DNA of 35,768 bases from Oxalobacteraceae bacterium (GTDB taxonomy: Bacteria > Pseudomonadota > Gammaproteobacteria > Burkholderiales > Burkholderiaceae_D). This document shows positions 7,977 through 16,211 of this stretch, piece by piece. The position numbers and the translations under genes are program-made. Below the pieces are notes generated by a model, which ran no database searches, was not told where the DNA came from, and saw only the letters and a program-made list of their open reading frames with translations. Numbering within the stretch: the stretch's first letter is position 1; every line of letters begins with the position of its first letter. The stretch is from NCBI GenBank assembly GCA_021299035.1, contig JAJTGD010000038.1:1-35768 (forward strand). The letters are read 5' to 3'.

Positions 7977-9236
7977 TTAGGGGTTCATCAGGCGCATTTT
8001 GCCGCCGGACGGAATCGTCGGAGCAGCCTGATTATTCACCACGGTCAGCTCATACTTGTACTTGCCGCCCTTGTTCCATTGGCCGAGTACCAGCGGTGTT
8101 TTGCTGACATTCTTGAATGGGCCAGGACCGCCCCACTTCACATCACCCACCACCGTCTTCAATTGAGTCGCTGCGACCGCACCAATCACATCATCCGGCT
8201 TGGTTGACTTGGCACGCTTCAGCGCATCGGCAGCAACCTCAAACAAGGCATGGGCGAAACCGATCGGCTGTGTCCATTGCTTCTTGGTCGACGACTCATA
8301 AGCTGCCGCCAAATCTTTCGCTGATTGCTTGGTCAGGCTGGATGCAAACGGATGTGACGGTGTCCACCACACTTCTGTGGTCAGACCATCTCCTAAATCA
8401 CCGAGTGCCTCGATCGCACCGGGGAACAGCAACGCCTTGCCTAGCGTAATGACCTTCGGCTTGAAACCTTGCTGGCGTGCCTGAGTCAGGAAGGTCTTGG
8501 CATCTGGCGGGATCACCACACCGGTCACGATCTCGACGTTGTCTTTCTTGAAGGCCGCGATCTGTGCAGAAAAATCCTGCGTACCGTTTTGGAAGCGACC
8601 CGGATCAGTCAGGCTATAGCTCTGCGCTTTGAGAGGCTTCGGGAAACCAAGCTCTTTATCCCCCCACGCATTACCGTCGCCATCGTTAGGGAACAATCCA
8701 CCCACTTTCTTATTGGTCTTCACACTGTTCCAGCCGTTGGTGAAGTTGGTGATCACGTCCTCCAGACCCCAGAAGATGTGATAAGTCCATTTGAAGCCCT
8801 TGGCCGGATCACCCTTGCGACCGAAGAACCATGGCTGCCATGGCACGACAGATGAGATGCATGGCAACTGATTCAATTCGCACGCATCCGATACTGGGTT
8901 AGCAGTCTCGGGGGTACCGGCGGTGAGAATCATGGCCACCTTGTCTTTCAGGATCAGGTCGTTGGCGACTTCACCTGCGCGGTTCGGGTTGGACTGGCTA
9001 TCCTTGAGCAGAATCTCGACGGCGTATTTTTTACCGCCTACGGTTACGCCATCCTTGAATGCGCCCTTCATCTGCTCGATCACCCACTTGTCCGCTTCAC
9101 CGAACGGTGCCAGCGGGCCAGTCTGTGGTGACACATAGCCGATCTTGATGGTGTCGGCTGCAAATGAAACACCGCTTGCGCCGACCAGCGCTGCCGCGGC
9201 AACGCTCTGGATAAGCTCTCGTCTGGTAATTGCCAT
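7977..9236 (-). CDS. ABC importer periplasmic substrate-binding protein (Leu/Ile/Val-binding family)
   Basis: The 419-aa protein has an N-terminal export signal: ITRRELIQS (a Tat-like twin-arginine motif) followed by a hydrophobic stretch ending ...VSFAAD. The mature part begins TIKIGYVSPQTGPLAPFGE, the standard opening of type I periplasmic binding proteins of this transporter class. GAGGAG lies eight bases upstream of the ATG. As the first gene of the importer set and the substrate-recognising part, it determines specificity; the location between maleylacetate reductase and the ATPases suggests an aromatic compound or its precursor. Substrate assignment is inference. Confidence 0.92.
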   Translation of the reverse strand: MAITRRELIQSVAAAALVGASGVSFAADTIKIGYVSPQTGPLAPFGEADKWVIEQMKGAFKDGVTVGGKKYAVEILLKDSQSNPNRAGEVANDLILKDKVAMILTAGTPETANPVSDACELNQLPCISSVVPWQPWFFGRKGDPAKGFKWTYHIFWGLEDVITNFTNGWNSVKTNKKVGGLFPNDGDGNAWGDKELGFPKPLKAQSYSLTDPGRFQNGTQDFSAQIAAFKKDNVEIVTGVVIPPDAKTFLTQARQQGFKPKVITLGKALLFPGAIEALGDLGDGLTTEVWWTPSHPFASSLTKQSAKDLAAAYESSTKKQWTQPIGFAHALFEVAADALKRAKSTKPDDVIGAVAATQLKTVVGDVKWGGPGPFKNVSKTPLVLGQWNKGGKYKYELTVVNNQAAPTIPSGGKMRLMNP

Positions 9237-9278
9237 ATTGATGTCTCCTCTTCGGTGGTTATTGACTGCTTGCTTGTT

Positions 9279-10346
9279 TTACGCCGGTGGCGCGCCCTGC
9301 CATGCGCGCTGCAGTAATGCCCGCAGCGCTACTTCCGCCTCCGCATTCACGGGGCGCGGATTCCAATAGGGGTTTTGCACCGCGATCTGCGCGATGCGAT
9401 CAATATCTTTTTCTTGCATGCCAATGTCACGTAAGGCATACGGCGCGCCGTTATCCTTGGCGAGCTGGTACAAACCCCGTGCCGCGTCTTCACTCCGCAA
9501 AGCACGCGCAATACGTTGCATGGCATTCGGCACAGCAGCGGCGTTGTAGGCAATTGCATGCGGTAATACCACCGTATGGACTTCCGCATGGGGCAGGTTC
9601 AGCGTGCCACCCAGCGTATGGCATAGCTTGTGGTGCAATGCCATGCCCACATTACCGAGTACAGTGCCACACAACCAAGCGCCGTAGAGCGCATTACTAC
9701 GCGCATCGATATCATTAGGATGATCCCGAAGTGCAGGAATCGCTGCAGCCAGCGCGCGTATGCCCTCTTCCGCCATCAAATCCATCACCGGGTTACTGTC
9801 TTGTGCGTACAAACCCTCGGCGGCATGCGCAATTGCGTTCATGCCCGAAGTAACCGATAGCCCAATCGGCAGCGACAGCGTCAATTCAGGATCGTAGATC
9901 ACGGTGCGTGGCAGCACGCGTGCATCGCGACCGGTTTTTTTCAAGCCGTTTTCAGTCACACCCCAGATCGGGGTCATCTCGCTGCCAGCGTAAGTAGTTG
10001 GTATCGCGAGAATCGGCAGTGCTGACTGCAAAGCAATCGCCTTCGCCAAACCGGTGGTCGAGCCACCACCAACTGCGACCGTACAGTCAGCTTGCAAGCG
10101 CTCTGCTTCCTGCAATGCTGCATTCGCTGTCTCTACCGGGACATGCATGACAGCCTTGGCATACACACCGGCTACGCGCTTACCGAGCCGCTGCGCAATC
10201 TCTTCTGCCAACAGCTGTTGCTCGGGTGTACAGAGCAAGAGCACACGTTGCGCACCGATTAAATCAACTTCACGCTCAAGATGGGCAAGCGATCCTGCGC
10301 CGAATACGACACGATTAGCTTGGCCGGTATAGATGAAGTCGCGCAC
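9279..10346 (-). CDS. Maleylacetate reductase (iron-type alcohol dehydrogenase family)
   Basis: The protein resembles maleylacetate reductases: FIYTGQANRVVFGAG at the start, the nucleotide-binding VAVGGGSTTGLAKAIAL, AIPTTYAGSEMTPIWG and the His-rich NVGMALHHKLCHTLGGTLNLPHAEVH. It reduces maleylacetate to 3-oxoadipate with NAD(P)H, joining both ring-cleavage branches of this cluster to PcaIJ. The GTG at 10344-10346, 8 bp after the aldehyde dehydrogenase stop, gives 355 aa, the usual family length; the longer frame to 10400 would overlap the upstream gene by 46 bp. It corresponds to PnpF/HapF. Confidence 0.93.
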   Translation of the reverse strand: MRDFIYTGQANRVVFGAGSLAHLEREVDLIGAQRVLLLCTPEQQLLAEEIAQRLGKRVAGVYAKAVMHVPVETANAALQEAERLQADCTVAVGGGSTTGLAKAIALQSALPILAIPTTYAGSEMTPIWGVTENGLKKTGRDARVLPRTVIYDPELTLSLPIGLSVTSGMNAIAHAAEGLYAQDSNPVMDLMAEEGIRALAAAIPALRDHPNDIDARSNALYGAWLCGTVLGNVGMALHHKLCHTLGGTLNLPHAEVHTVVLPHAIAYNAAAVPNAMQRIARALRSEDAARGLYQLAKDNGAPYALRDIGMQEKDIDRIAQIAVQNPYWNPRPVNAEAEVALRALLQRAWQGAPPA

Positions 10347-10354
10347 GGTATCAG

Positions 10355-11827
10355 CTATCGCTTGAAGTGCGGCAAGATTTGTGCATCCACATTGACCCAC
10401 ACCGATTTTGCTTCGGTGTAGTCATGCATCGCCTCGAAACCCATCTCGCGTCCATAACCCGATTGGCCAACACCTCCGAAAGGCGATCCCGGATTAACAC
10501 GCTTGTAGCTATTCACCCAGACCATGCCGGCGCGGATCTCGCGTGCCATCTTGTGCGCGCGTGACAGATCACGCGTCCATAAACCGCCACCCAGACCGTA
10601 CTCAGTCATATTCGCGATCTGTAAAGCTTCGGCATCATCTTTAAACGTCGTCACACTAACAAAGGGTCCGAAGACTTCCTCCTGCGACACACGATCGGTC
10701 GGTTTGGCTCGTACTACGGTAGGCTCGATGTAGCAGCCTTTTGACAGATCAGGATTCGATGGTGCCTTGCCGCCTGTCAGAATCGTTGCACCTTGCTGCT
10801 GTGCGATATCTACGTATGACAACACGCGATCACGATGCAAGGTCGAGGTCAGCGGCCCCATTTCAGTCTCGGGATCAAGCGGATTACCCAGCCGAATAGA
10901 GCTGGCCAGTTTGACGAAACGCTCCAGGAATTCATCGGCCACTTTTTCATGAATGATCAGACGCGAGCCTGCGATACAGGCCTGACCTTGGTTATGAAAA
11001 ATAGCCCAAGCTGATCCATTCACCGCAGCGATAAGGTTCGCATCGTCAAATACGATGTTCGCCCCCTTGCCGCCGAGCTCAAGTTGCACCCGTTTTAGGT
11101 TACCCTTCGAGGCTTCGACAATGCGACGACCAGTCTCGGTAGAGCCGGTGAACGATATCTTGCCCACTTTGGGATGCTCTGCCAGATGCTGGCCCGCAGT
11201 GTGGCCATAGCCAATCACGATATTCACAACACCCTCAGGAAAACCAATCTCTGCCATCAGCTCAGCGATGCGCAAGGTCGATAACGGTGTAATCTCGGAA
11301 GGTTTCATCACCACCGTGTTACCCGCAGCCAGCGCCGGCCCTAGCTTCCAACTGGTAAACATCAAGGGAAAATTCCACGGCACGATCTGGCCGACTACGC
11401 CAATCGGTGCGCGCTGCACGTAATTGATGAAACCAGCATCGACTGGAATCACACTGCCCTGAAACTTGTCTGCCATACCGCCGAAATAGCGATAGCAAGC
11501 GGCTGTCCGCAGTACGTCGATGTTTTTTGCATCGCGAATCGGATGCCCGGTGTCAATTGCCTCCAGCTGCGCCAGCGCATCTGCCTCAGCCTCAATACGA
11601 TCGGCTAGCTTGAGCAGCAGCTTGCCGCGCTCGGCGGCAGCCATGCCACTCCAAAGGGGAAATGCACGCTCGGCGGCATCGACAGCGGCATCAACATCCG
11701 CGGCCTTTGCCTCGGCCACATGGGTGATCAGCGAATTGTCATGCGGGTTGTGGACAGCGATGGTGGCGCCGTCTTTGGCATCAACAAATTTACCGCCGAT
11801 GAAAAGCTTGTTTTGTATCGCGCTCAT
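10355..11827 (-). CDS. Aldehyde dehydrogenase, probable 4-hydroxymuconic semialdehyde dehydrogenase
   Basis: The 490-aa protein is a full-length NAD(P)-dependent aldehyde dehydrogenase. Asn152 (PWNFP), Glu250 (LELGGKGAN) and Cys284 (NQGQACIAGSR) are the catalytic residues, and FTGSTETGR is the cofactor loop. By family alone it could act on many aldehydes. Its position directly after the hydroquinone dioxygenase genes and before maleylacetate reductase matches PnpE/HapE, which oxidises 4-hydroxymuconic semialdehyde to maleylacetate; that specificity is inferred from context. Confidence 0.9.
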   Translation of the reverse strand: MSAIQNKLFIGGKFVDAKDGATIAVHNPHDNSLITHVAEAKAADVDAAVDAAERAFPLWSGMAAAERGKLLLKLADRIEAEADALAQLEAIDTGHPIRDAKNIDVLRTAACYRYFGGMADKFQGSVIPVDAGFINYVQRAPIGVVGQIVPWNFPLMFTSWKLGPALAAGNTVVMKPSEITPLSTLRIAELMAEIGFPEGVVNIVIGYGHTAGQHLAEHPKVGKISFTGSTETGRRIVEASKGNLKRVQLELGGKGANIVFDDANLIAAVNGSAWAIFHNQGQACIAGSRLIIHEKVADEFLERFVKLASSIRLGNPLDPETEMGPLTSTLHRDRVLSYVDIAQQQGATILTGGKAPSNPDLSKGCYIEPTVVRAKPTDRVSQEEVFGPFVSVTTFKDDAEALQIANMTEYGLGGGLWTRDLSRAHKMAREIRAGMVWVNSYKRVNPGSPFGGVGQSGYGREMGFEAMHDYTEAKSVWVNVDAQILPHFKR

Positions 11828-11860
11828 GAAGGATCTGTTCTCCGCCTTTAGGGTCAGCCG

Positions 11861-11893
11861 TTCCCGCGCAGGCGCAGAGGCACCTGCGTGGAA
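11861..11893. other. Imperfect hairpin between dioxygenase and aldehyde dehydrogenase genes
   Basis: TTCCCGCGCAGG (11861-11872) can pair with CCTGCGTGGAA (11883-11893) with one mismatch and one bulge. There is no U tract, so it is not a standard terminator. In the 112-bp gap it could act as an mRNA processing or stability element between the pnpCD-like genes and the rest of the operon. Confidence 0.35.
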
Positions 11894-11939
11894 ACTGAAA
11901 AATCACTAGAGTGTTTTTATGCGCGTGCAGAGGAGGCGC

Positions 11940-12932
11940 TTAGAACTCCACCGGATAAGGTGGGAGTTGCTTCGAATCGTACATCTTGACGATTTCGGGA
12001 TTCGCGTTCTCCCACACCAATAGCATGGAACGCTTCTTGGAGAAGCCTTGGTGTGCGATATCCGCTGGCATTGCCGCAACATCGCCGGCTTTCATCAGTA
12101 CGCGTGCGCGTGGGCGACCGGTGTCTTTATCATTGATGTTCCACATGATCTCGTCAGACAGCTGCACGAACCACTCAACACGATCATTACCGTGAATGAT
12201 CGGCAGGATGTATTCCTCAGTCGTTGGGCAAAACAAGCTATTTTTGCAAACCGAGGTGACCGATGGGTTCCAGGTTACGTCCGAGCGCGACAGATAAGCA
12301 AACAGGTTGAAGCCATGTAGCTCTTTTTCAAATCCGGGTTCAGCATGAATTTCCGGTTGATCTTGAGCGACATCGGCAAACGCGCGGTTGATCGGGTAGC
12401 CGTTGTCATCACCCCGAAGCGGTGAGTCGCCCTCCAGGCCGGGCATACGCTTGGTCGGTACACGGTACCGATCGATCGCCTCAAGATTATCGCCATGCTT
12501 GACGCCGAATGCGGCATCACCAGTTTCCATCGGAGCAGCAAATGGATCGAAGCCTTCATTGACCCAGTCAGCGAGAATTTGTTTGATCAGTTTCATCGCT
12601 ACCGGCGTGTCGAACACCTCCACATATGACAAACCATTGTTGTGATAGTGCTCATTAAAGCGACCACCGAAGAATTCCACCTTGCCGTACAAATTGCGAG
12701 TACCAAACACCGGATCGAAGTTGACGACGCCGTAAAAAAAGCCCCACGCTACATCGCGCATCAAGGCACGCAGAAAAGCATCCGCGCTGATGGTGTGCGA
12801 CTGGCGGCGACCGCCTTGTACCGGCCAGGTGATGGTGACGAAGTACTCATCGCGCGCGAAGGTAAATGAGCCGAGCTCGAAGGTTTTATAACCGGCGATC
12901 GTGGCCGGAAATTTTTCTGTAGGTGCGTTCAT
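11940..12932 (-). CDS. pnpD: Hydroquinone 1,2-dioxygenase, large (catalytic) subunit
   Basis: The 330-aa protein (about 38 kDa) matches the large subunit of two-component hydroquinone dioxygenases (PnpD/HapD). The iron site of PnpD, as I recall it, is His-X-Asn-X3-Glu with a second His 47 residues after the first. Here the same spacing is present: His247, Asn249, Glu253 (IIHGNDRVEWF) and His294 (ADIAHQGF). It opens hydroquinone to 4-hydroxymuconic semialdehyde using Fe(II) and oxygen. AGGAG lies six bases upstream of the ATG. The small subunit gene precedes it by 82 bp. Confidence 0.88.
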   Translation of the reverse strand: MNAPTEKFPATIAGYKTFELGSFTFARDEYFVTITWPVQGGRRQSHTISADAFLRALMRDVAWGFFYGVVNFDPVFGTRNLYGKVEFFGGRFNEHYHNNGLSYVEVFDTPVAMKLIKQILADWVNEGFDPFAAPMETGDAAFGVKHGDNLEAIDRYRVPTKRMPGLEGDSPLRGDDNGYPINRAFADVAQDQPEIHAEPGFEKELHGFNLFAYLSRSDVTWNPSVTSVCKNSLFCPTTEEYILPIIHGNDRVEWFVQLSDEIMWNINDKDTGRPRARVLMKAGDVAAMPADIAHQGFSKKRSMLLVWENANPEIVKMYDSKQLPPYPVEF

Positions 12933-13014
12933 GCTGGTCTCCTAAATTCTGTCTTCGATACCGGATCGGTCAAGTATCGATGCCGGGTTTGAAGTATTGA
13001 GTCTTATCGTTTGC

Positions 13015-13515
13015 TTATCGATAGCAGATCTCAGCCCATTTCTGGACCGTCAGATCACCTTGTAGCGTCTGCTGAATCATGACCGATGGTTTCGCACTGT
13101 CGAAGCGATACGCAGCACCTTTAGGCAGCAGCGCCTGATGACCGCGCTTGAGGCGTATCGTACCCATGCGCTTGCCCTGCGGTTCACCGCTGACTGACAC
13201 CGTACCCTCTTTGTCGGACGCTGCCACGGATTCCGGATGATCAAGTTTCACAAACTCGATCGTGACATCACCATCCATCACAACGCAGAATTCATCATGC
13301 GCTGCCGCCATCCAATTCGACTTACCCTCTGCGCGGATCGCCTCGATCACATATTCGAAATTCTTCGCAACTGCGATCTTCTCGTAGGGCTTGGCACCAC
13401 TCGCCACATCGAACACATTAGAGAAGCAGTAGTGTTTGGGTTTGTCATTGATGATCTCGATGTGGCCCTTCTCATAGTTATCGAGCGAGCCGAAACGGGT
13501 GACAAATTCAGACAT
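13015..13515 (-). CDS. pnpC: Hydroquinone 1,2-dioxygenase, small subunit
   Basis: The frame is open up to 13632, but the ATG at 13513-13515 is the credible start: GAGGAG lies nine bases upstream and the protein then begins MSEFVTRFGSLDNYEKG, giving 166 aa (about 18 kDa), the size of PnpC/HapC. It is a cupin-like protein (AAHDEFCVVMDGDVTIEF, GHQALLPKGAAYRF) and partners the large subunit encoded next. It is the first structural gene of the catabolic operon, following the LysR gene by 160 bp. Confidence 0.87.
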   Translation of the reverse strand: MSEFVTRFGSLDNYEKGHIEIINDKPKHYCFSNVFDVASGAKPYEKIAVAKNFEYVIEAIRAEGKSNWMAAAHDEFCVVMDGDVTIEFVKLDHPESVAASDKEGTVSVSGEPQGKRMGTIRLKRGHQALLPKGAAYRFDSAKPSVMIQQTLQGDLTVQKWAEICYR

Positions 13516-13621
13516 GGAAGCGATCTCCTCGAGTGATTTTTTATTAACAAGCAGGCTGCTCACAGCTAACCTAGCATTCACTGAACTGTAGCCGTGATGA
13601 GTCGCTAGCAGAAGTCTGAAT

Positions 13622-13652
13622 ACGCCGACCACGGCGTTCGGCTTTCCCGAAC
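13622..13652. other. Two adjacent hairpins after the LysR gene
   Basis: ACGCCG-ACCA-CGGCGT (13622-13637) and GTTCGG-CTTTC-CCGAAC (13636-13652) are two nearly contiguous perfect 6-bp stems just downstream of the LysR stop. Neither is followed by a U run on the minus strand. They could end or attenuate the LysR transcript, or form part of the control region of the dioxygenase operon. Confidence 0.4.
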
Positions 13653-13675
13653 AATCTGCACTGCAGCAAAGCGGT

Positions 13676-14605
13676 TTATTTGGCGCGGCCGACGCTCTCC
13701 ATCGCCAGATCCCATGGCGGAATCTCGGAGAAGCTCTGCGTGATGTGGTCTAAGAAGAGTCGCAGTTTGTACATGTTGCGCTGCGTCTTGGGGTAAACCG
13801 CGGTAAACCAGAAATGCGAAAGTTGAAAATCCTGCAATAACAAATTGAGTCGCCCTTCTGCGATCGCGTCCGCCGCAACAATCGTCGGGATACAAACCAC
13901 ACCGCCGCCATCTATCGCGTAGTCGCGCAGCATGTGCACGCTATTGGTTCGCAACGCCGGTTTGAGGTCAAGAATGACCTGACGCGCGGTCCCATTGAAT
14001 ACCCAGCGATCACGCGAGGGATATCGCGAGTACAAACCCAGGCGATGCTGCAGCAAATCTTCCGGCTCTTGAATGGGCTGGTGCTGCGCGAGGTAATCCG
14101 GGGAGGCACAGAATACGCGACGCACTTGAAATAGTCGCCGCTCGATCAAGTCCTCAGACGCCGGCGGAAAAATCTGCAAGGCACAATCGAAGCCTTCTTT
14201 CACCGGATCGACCACTGCATCATTGACTGTCAGATCAATTGCGATACCGGGGTAAAGATGGTGGAACTCGCTAAGCAGATGCGCCATGTGACCCAGCACG
14301 AAACCAGGCAAGGCATGGATACGCAACATACCGGTAGGTGCGACGCGTGAGTCGCGCATCTGATCCACTAGCCCATTAGCGCGCGCAATCAGATCAGCGC
14401 ACTCCTTGTGAAACAGTTCGCCAATCTCAGACAGACGCACATGACGTGTGGTGCGATGAAACAGCGGCGCGCCAACAAACTCCTCCAGTTGCTGAACGCG
14501 ACTGGTAATGACCGACTTCGACACACCAAGCTGACGCGCGACATCTGCGAAGCTCGATGCCTCGGCGACGCGGACAAAGGCGTCAATGCTCTGAAAGGTA
14601 TCCAC
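13676..14605 (-). CDS. LysR-type transcriptional regulator
   Basis: The 309-aa protein has the N-terminal winged helix-turn-helix of LysR regulators (FADVARQLGVSKSVITSRVQQLEE, about residues 18-40) and a C-terminal effector-binding domain starting near residue 90. The start is GTG at 14603-14605, with GAGG about seven bases upstream. It lies upstream of the hydroquinone operon on the same strand, so it is the obvious candidate regulator, although LysR genes are more often divergent from their targets. The small 54-bp gap to the antitoxin gene leaves little room for its promoter. Confidence 0.9.
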   Translation of the reverse strand: MDTFQSIDAFVRVAEASSFADVARQLGVSKSVITSRVQQLEEFVGAPLFHRTTRHVRLSEIGELFHKECADLIARANGLVDQMRDSRVAPTGMLRIHALPGFVLGHMAHLLSEFHHLYPGIAIDLTVNDAVVDPVKEGFDCALQIFPPASEDLIERRLFQVRRVFCASPDYLAQHQPIQEPEDLLQHRLGLYSRYPSRDRWVFNGTARQVILDLKPALRTNSVHMLRDYAIDGGGVVCIPTIVAADAIAEGRLNLLLQDFQLSHFWFTAVYPKTQRNMYKLRLFLDHITQSFSEIPPWDLAMESVGRAK

Positions 14606-14659
14606 CGATTCGCCTCAATTCAGGTCCCGGCGCACCCCGGCGGGGTTGCTCTGAGGAAA

Positions 14660-14878
14660 ATGCTAACAGATGCCGAGCCACGTGCCTTGGAGTACTTTCG
14701 TGAAATCGAGTCTTCGGGCCAGCCTGTGATCATCACAGACCATGGCCACCCCACCCTGGAAGTGCGCCTTTACTCGCCGCTGGAATCCGATCCGCGAGCA
14801 CAACTTAGAGGATCGGTAATTCACTACAAAGAACCAACATTGCCGGTCGACGATGACGCATGGGAAGCCGCCCAATGA
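14660..14878 (+). CDS. Type II antitoxin, Phd/YefM family
   Basis: The 72-aa product contains EPRALEYFREIESSGQPVII and TDHGHPTLEVRLY, typical of the DNA-binding part of Phd/YefM antitoxins, and ends with an acidic toxin-binding tail. The ATG at 14660 has GAGG only three bases upstream, and the protein would then lack part of the first beta strand usual for the family; the in-frame codons before it (VALRK) fit that strand but offer no standard start codon. The stop overlaps the toxin start (ATGA), so the pair is translationally coupled. Confidence 0.78.
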   Translation: MLTDAEPRALEYFREIESSGQPVIITDHGHPTLEVRLYSPLESDPRAQLRGSVIHYKEPTLPVDDDAWEAAQ

Positions 14879-15273
14879 TCGTGCTAGACACCCACACGCT
14901 GGTCTGGTGGGCGAACGGGGACGATTCACAACTATCCCCTGCTGCGCGCAAAGCAATCAAGGCACACACGGGGGAAGGCGAGATCGTCATTTCTTCCATA
15001 TCCGCATGGGAAATCGCCATGCTGGTCGAACGCGGCAGGCTAGCGCTCAGCATGAGCGTCAGCCAGTGGCTTGAAACGATCGGAAAGATCGCCCAGATCC
15101 GCTTCATCCCAATTGATAATCGGATCGCAGTCGCCAGTACCCAGTTACCGGGTGAATTTCATAAAGACCCCGCAGATCGGATGATCGTTGCCACTTCAAG
15201 AGGTCTTTCTGCGCCTTTGATCACCGCTGACCAAAGAATCCGAGACTATCCGCACGTCAAATCGATTTGGTAA
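14875..15273 (+). CDS. Type II toxin, PIN-domain ribonuclease (VapC-like)
   Basis: The 132-aa protein begins MIVLDTHTLVWW and shows the acidic PIN active site: Asp5, Glu46 (SAWEIAML), Asp98 and Asp101 (DPADRMIVATS), and Asp119 (ITADQRI). PIN toxins are Mg-dependent RNases held inactive by the cognate antitoxin. The ATG at 14875 overlaps the antitoxin stop; a longer frame from 14860 would overlap by more and is not needed. The locus reads away from LysR and into the repeat region. Confidence 0.88.
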   Translation: MIVLDTHTLVWWANGDDSQLSPAARKAIKAHTGEGEIVISSISAWEIAMLVERGRLALSMSVSQWLETIGKIAQIRFIPIDNRIAVASTQLPGEFHKDPADRMIVATSRGLSAPLITADQRIRDYPHVKSIW

Positions 15274-15285
15274 GCGGTCACGCGG

Positions 15286-15402
15286 GACGACGAAGACAGT
15301 ACGGACGTGCGCCGGAAACGTTCGCTCAAAAGGTTGCTGGCTAGGCGGGGCTGCCGCAGACAGTACTGGACGTACGACAGGGCAGCACCAACAACGCCGG
15401 CG
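15286..15402. repeat. Long direct repeat, copy A
   Basis: About 117 bp, from GACGACGAAGACAGT to CAACGCCGGCG, repeat at 15456-15573 with an offset of 170-171 bp and only scattered differences. The core shared segment reads GGCTAGGCGGGGCTGCCGCA, then GACAGTACTGGACGTACGAC and CACCAACAACGCCGGCG. No protein-coding frame is conserved between copies. Confidence 0.85.
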
Positions 15403-15415
15403 GCCCTCCAATGGA

Positions 15416-15440
15416 GCGTTGCAACGCCTGATTTTTCAGG
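15416..15440. repeat. Palindrome and small hairpin between the long repeats
   Basis: GCGTTGCAACGC (15416-15427) is a perfect 12-bp palindrome. It is followed directly by CCTGA-TTTT-TCAGG (15427-15440), a 5-bp hairpin. Confidence 0.6.
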
Positions 15441-15455
15441 TTGCTAGCAAGGCGC

Positions 15456-15583
15456 GACGACGAAGACAGTACTGGACCTACGGCGGAAACGTTTGCTCAA
15501 AAGGTCGCCGGCTAGGCGGGGCTGCCGCAGACAGTACTGGACGTACGACAAGGCAGCACCAACAACGCCGGCGACCTTTTGAG
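15456..15583. repeat. Long direct repeat, copy B, with 17-bp perfect inverted repeat
   Basis: Copy B carries a perfect inverted repeat: CTCAAAAGGTCGCCGGC (15496-15512) and its complement at 15567-15583. Inside the 54-base loop are further dyads, GCTGCC (15521-15526) with GGCAGC (15552-15557) and GTAC-containing palindromes. The outer flanks (AAACGT...ACGTTT-like) extend the stem imperfectly. In copy A the arms have diverged. The element sits between the convergent toxin and dcd genes and ends 8 bp from the dcd stop, so it may also end both transcripts. Confidence 0.85.
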
Positions 15584-15590
15584 AGGACGT

Positions 15591-16157
15591 TTAAGCTTTG
15601 GGGAGAGTGACGCCGCGCTGCCCCTGATACTTCCCACCCCGGTCTTTATACGACACATCACACACTTCATCGCTCTCGAAGAACAAGACTTGCGCGCAGC
15701 CTTCGCCAGCATAAATCTTGGCGGGCAGTGGTGTGGTGTTGGAGAACTCGAGGGTGACGTAGCCTTCCCACTCTGGCTCGAAAGGTGTCACATTGACGAT
15801 GATGCCGCAGCGCGCGTACGTTGATTTGCCGAGGCAGATGGTGAGTACATTACGCGGAATACGAAAGTACTCAATGGTACGCGCCAGCGCGAATGAATTA
15901 GGCGGGATGATGCACACATCACTTTTCAGATCAACGAAGGAGTTTTCATCGAAATTCTTCGGATCGACGATGGTGCTATTAATATTGGTGAAGATCTTGA
16001 ATTCATTCGCACAGCGTATATCGTAACCATAGGATGATGTGCCGTAAGACACAATACGCTGCCCGTTTGCTTCACGTACCTGCCCTGGCTCGAACGGTTC
16101 GATCATGCCGTGCTCTGCGGCCATGCGGCGGATCCACTTGTCGGATTTGATACTCAT
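15591..16157 (-). CDS. dcd: dCTP deaminase
   Basis: The 188-aa protein matches bacterial dCTP deaminases: [12 protein letters not shown] near the N terminus, [22 protein letters not shown] with the catalytic Arg/Glu region, and the C-terminal [15 protein letters not shown]. It converts dCTP to dUTP for thymidylate synthesis. The ATG at 16155-16157 (MSIKSDKW) gives the usual betaproteobacterial length; a TTG at 16175 would add six residues. It stands alone between the repeat region and hrpA. Confidence 0.95.
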   Translation of the reverse strand: MSIKSDKWIRRMAAEHGMIEPFEPGQVREANGQRIVSYGTSSYGYDIRCANEFKIFTNINSTIVDPKNFDENSFVDLKSDVCIIPPNSFALARTIEYFRIPRNVLTICLGKSTYARCGIIVNVTPFEPEWEGYVTLEFSNTTPLPAKIYAGEGCAQVLFFESDEVCDVSYKDRGGKYQGQRGVTLPKA

Positions 16158-16211
16158 AGCGATAGACTCATTCAAGGGTTGCTGCGATTTTACGCGAATT
16201 CAAATTATTAC

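Noticed and set aside
13516-13632. N-terminal extension of the hydroquinone dioxygenase small subunit
   Set aside because: The ATG at 13515 has a strong GAGGAG at proper spacing and gives the known subunit size; the upstream codons lie in the regulatory gap.
14408-14659. Upstream extension of the antitoxin frame across the LysR gene
   Set aside because: The extension is antisense to the conserved LysR DNA-binding domain and has no antitoxin-like sequence; only the part from about 14645 fits the family.
15286-15583. CRISPR array
   Set aside because: Only two long repeats with a single non-spacer interval and no cas genes.
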